From: Microvirga splendida
Lineage (GTDB): Bacteria > Pseudomonadota > Alphaproteobacteria > Rhizobiales > Beijerinckiaceae
Direction: 5' to 3'
DNA: 57,331 nt
NCBI RefSeq assembly: GCF_016427565.1
Contig: NZ_JAELXT010000028.1
Coordinates: forward strand, 1 to 57,331
Shown here: positions 57,271 through 57,331 of the stretch, one piece after another
Layout: each line of letters opens with the position of its first letter
Numbering within the stretch: position 1 is the first letter of the stretch
The notes under the pieces: model-generated
The model's database searches: none
What the model was told of the DNA's origin: nothing
What the model saw: the letters and a program-made list of their open reading frames with translations, nothing else
Program-made: the position numbers and the translations under genes

Positions 57271-57331
57271 TTAATTGAGGTAGAAGGCCACTGAGGCAGC
57301 GATGCAGATGGCCGAGAAGAAGGTGTGGGCG
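57271..57331 (-). CDS. C-terminal end of an unidentified protein (partial)
   Basis: Reading the minus strand in from the window edge gives AHTFFSAICIAASVAFYLN and then TAA at 57273-57271. The hydrophobic stretch suggests the final membrane helix of a protein encoded beyond the window. Too short for family assignment. Confidence 0.4.
   Translation of the reverse strand, partial: AHTFFSAICIAASVAFYLN

Overview
The window is GC-rich chromosomal DNA of an alphaproteobacterium, most likely of the order Hyphomicrobiales (Rhizobiales) and perhaps a Methylobacteriaceae/Microvirga-type organism; the exact genus is inference. The grounds are a DivK-type cell-cycle regulator, an EipB-type envelope protein, DUF3572 next to dinB, a pyrB / dihydroorotase-like / plsY / dprA - topA - parE - rnr - DUF983 - NUDIX - rpmG gene order, and several families of intergenic palindromes (CCCAAAAGTGG type and CATGCCCGG..CCGGGCATCCACGTCTT type) common in that order. 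Almost all genes are housekeeping genes on compact, often overlapping transcription units.

Layout. 1-1600: an AT-rich accessory patch with a two-gene unit (soluble protein plus four-helix membrane protein). 1.6-7.6 kb: a GIY-YIG nuclease bracketed by palindrome pairs, a MocR-type regulator divergent from an EamA exporter, der and its membrane-anchored TPR neighbour, and NnrU. 7.7-10.5 kb: a TRAP transporter small/large permease pair behind a leader with nested inverted repeats. 10.9-18.2 kb: an ArsC-like protein, guaA, an RsmB-type methyltransferase, a tiny lipoprotein, a MAPEG protein, guaB and a divergent DHA2 exporter. 18.3-24.1 kb: Tat-exported dienelactone hydrolase, a sugar 1-dehydrogenase, rlmE-ppx, an aminotransferase. 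23.6-26.8 kb: the elongation factor P module (efp, epmA, epmB) and arfB. 27-34 kb: AEC transporter, small protein, dprA-plsY-pyrC-like-pyrB unit and an AidB-like acyl-CoA dehydrogenase. 34.2-44.2 kb: topA, mgtC-like, parE, rnr, DUF983, NUDIX, rpmG. 44.3-48.8 kb: small stress or envelope genes (Tyr-rich secreted protein, SGNH hydrolase plus receiver, tiny membrane proteins, glutaredoxin-like, SPW, zinc ribbon, alpha/beta hydrolase). 48.8-57.3 kb: adenine deaminase, a structured small RNA candidate, divK, DUF3572, dinB, EipB, RidA, a glycerophosphodiesterase, an AT-rich orphan membrane gene and a large GNAT/FemAB-like protein.

Functional links. guaA, guaB and adenine deaminase cover purine interconversion; pyrB with a dihydroorotase-like partner lacking its metal-binding His pair belongs to pyrimidine synthesis; efp/epmA/epmB make and modify one factor; der, rsmB, rlmE, arfB, rpmG and rnr serve ribosome biogenesis and rescue; topA, parE, dprA and dinB serve DNA topology and repair.

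The most interesting candidates are (1) the AT-rich sensor-like plus membrane protein pair at 167-1439, whose sizes and topology recall phage lambda RexA/RexB; (2) the GIY-YIG gene framed by paired palindromes; (3) a small RNA at about 50878-51041 (minus strand) presenting CCUCCU, an anti-Shine-Dalgarno sequence, in a hairpin loop; and (4) nested inverted repeats in the TRAP operon leader. No CRISPR array, rRNA, tRNA, transposase or complete prophage was seen.
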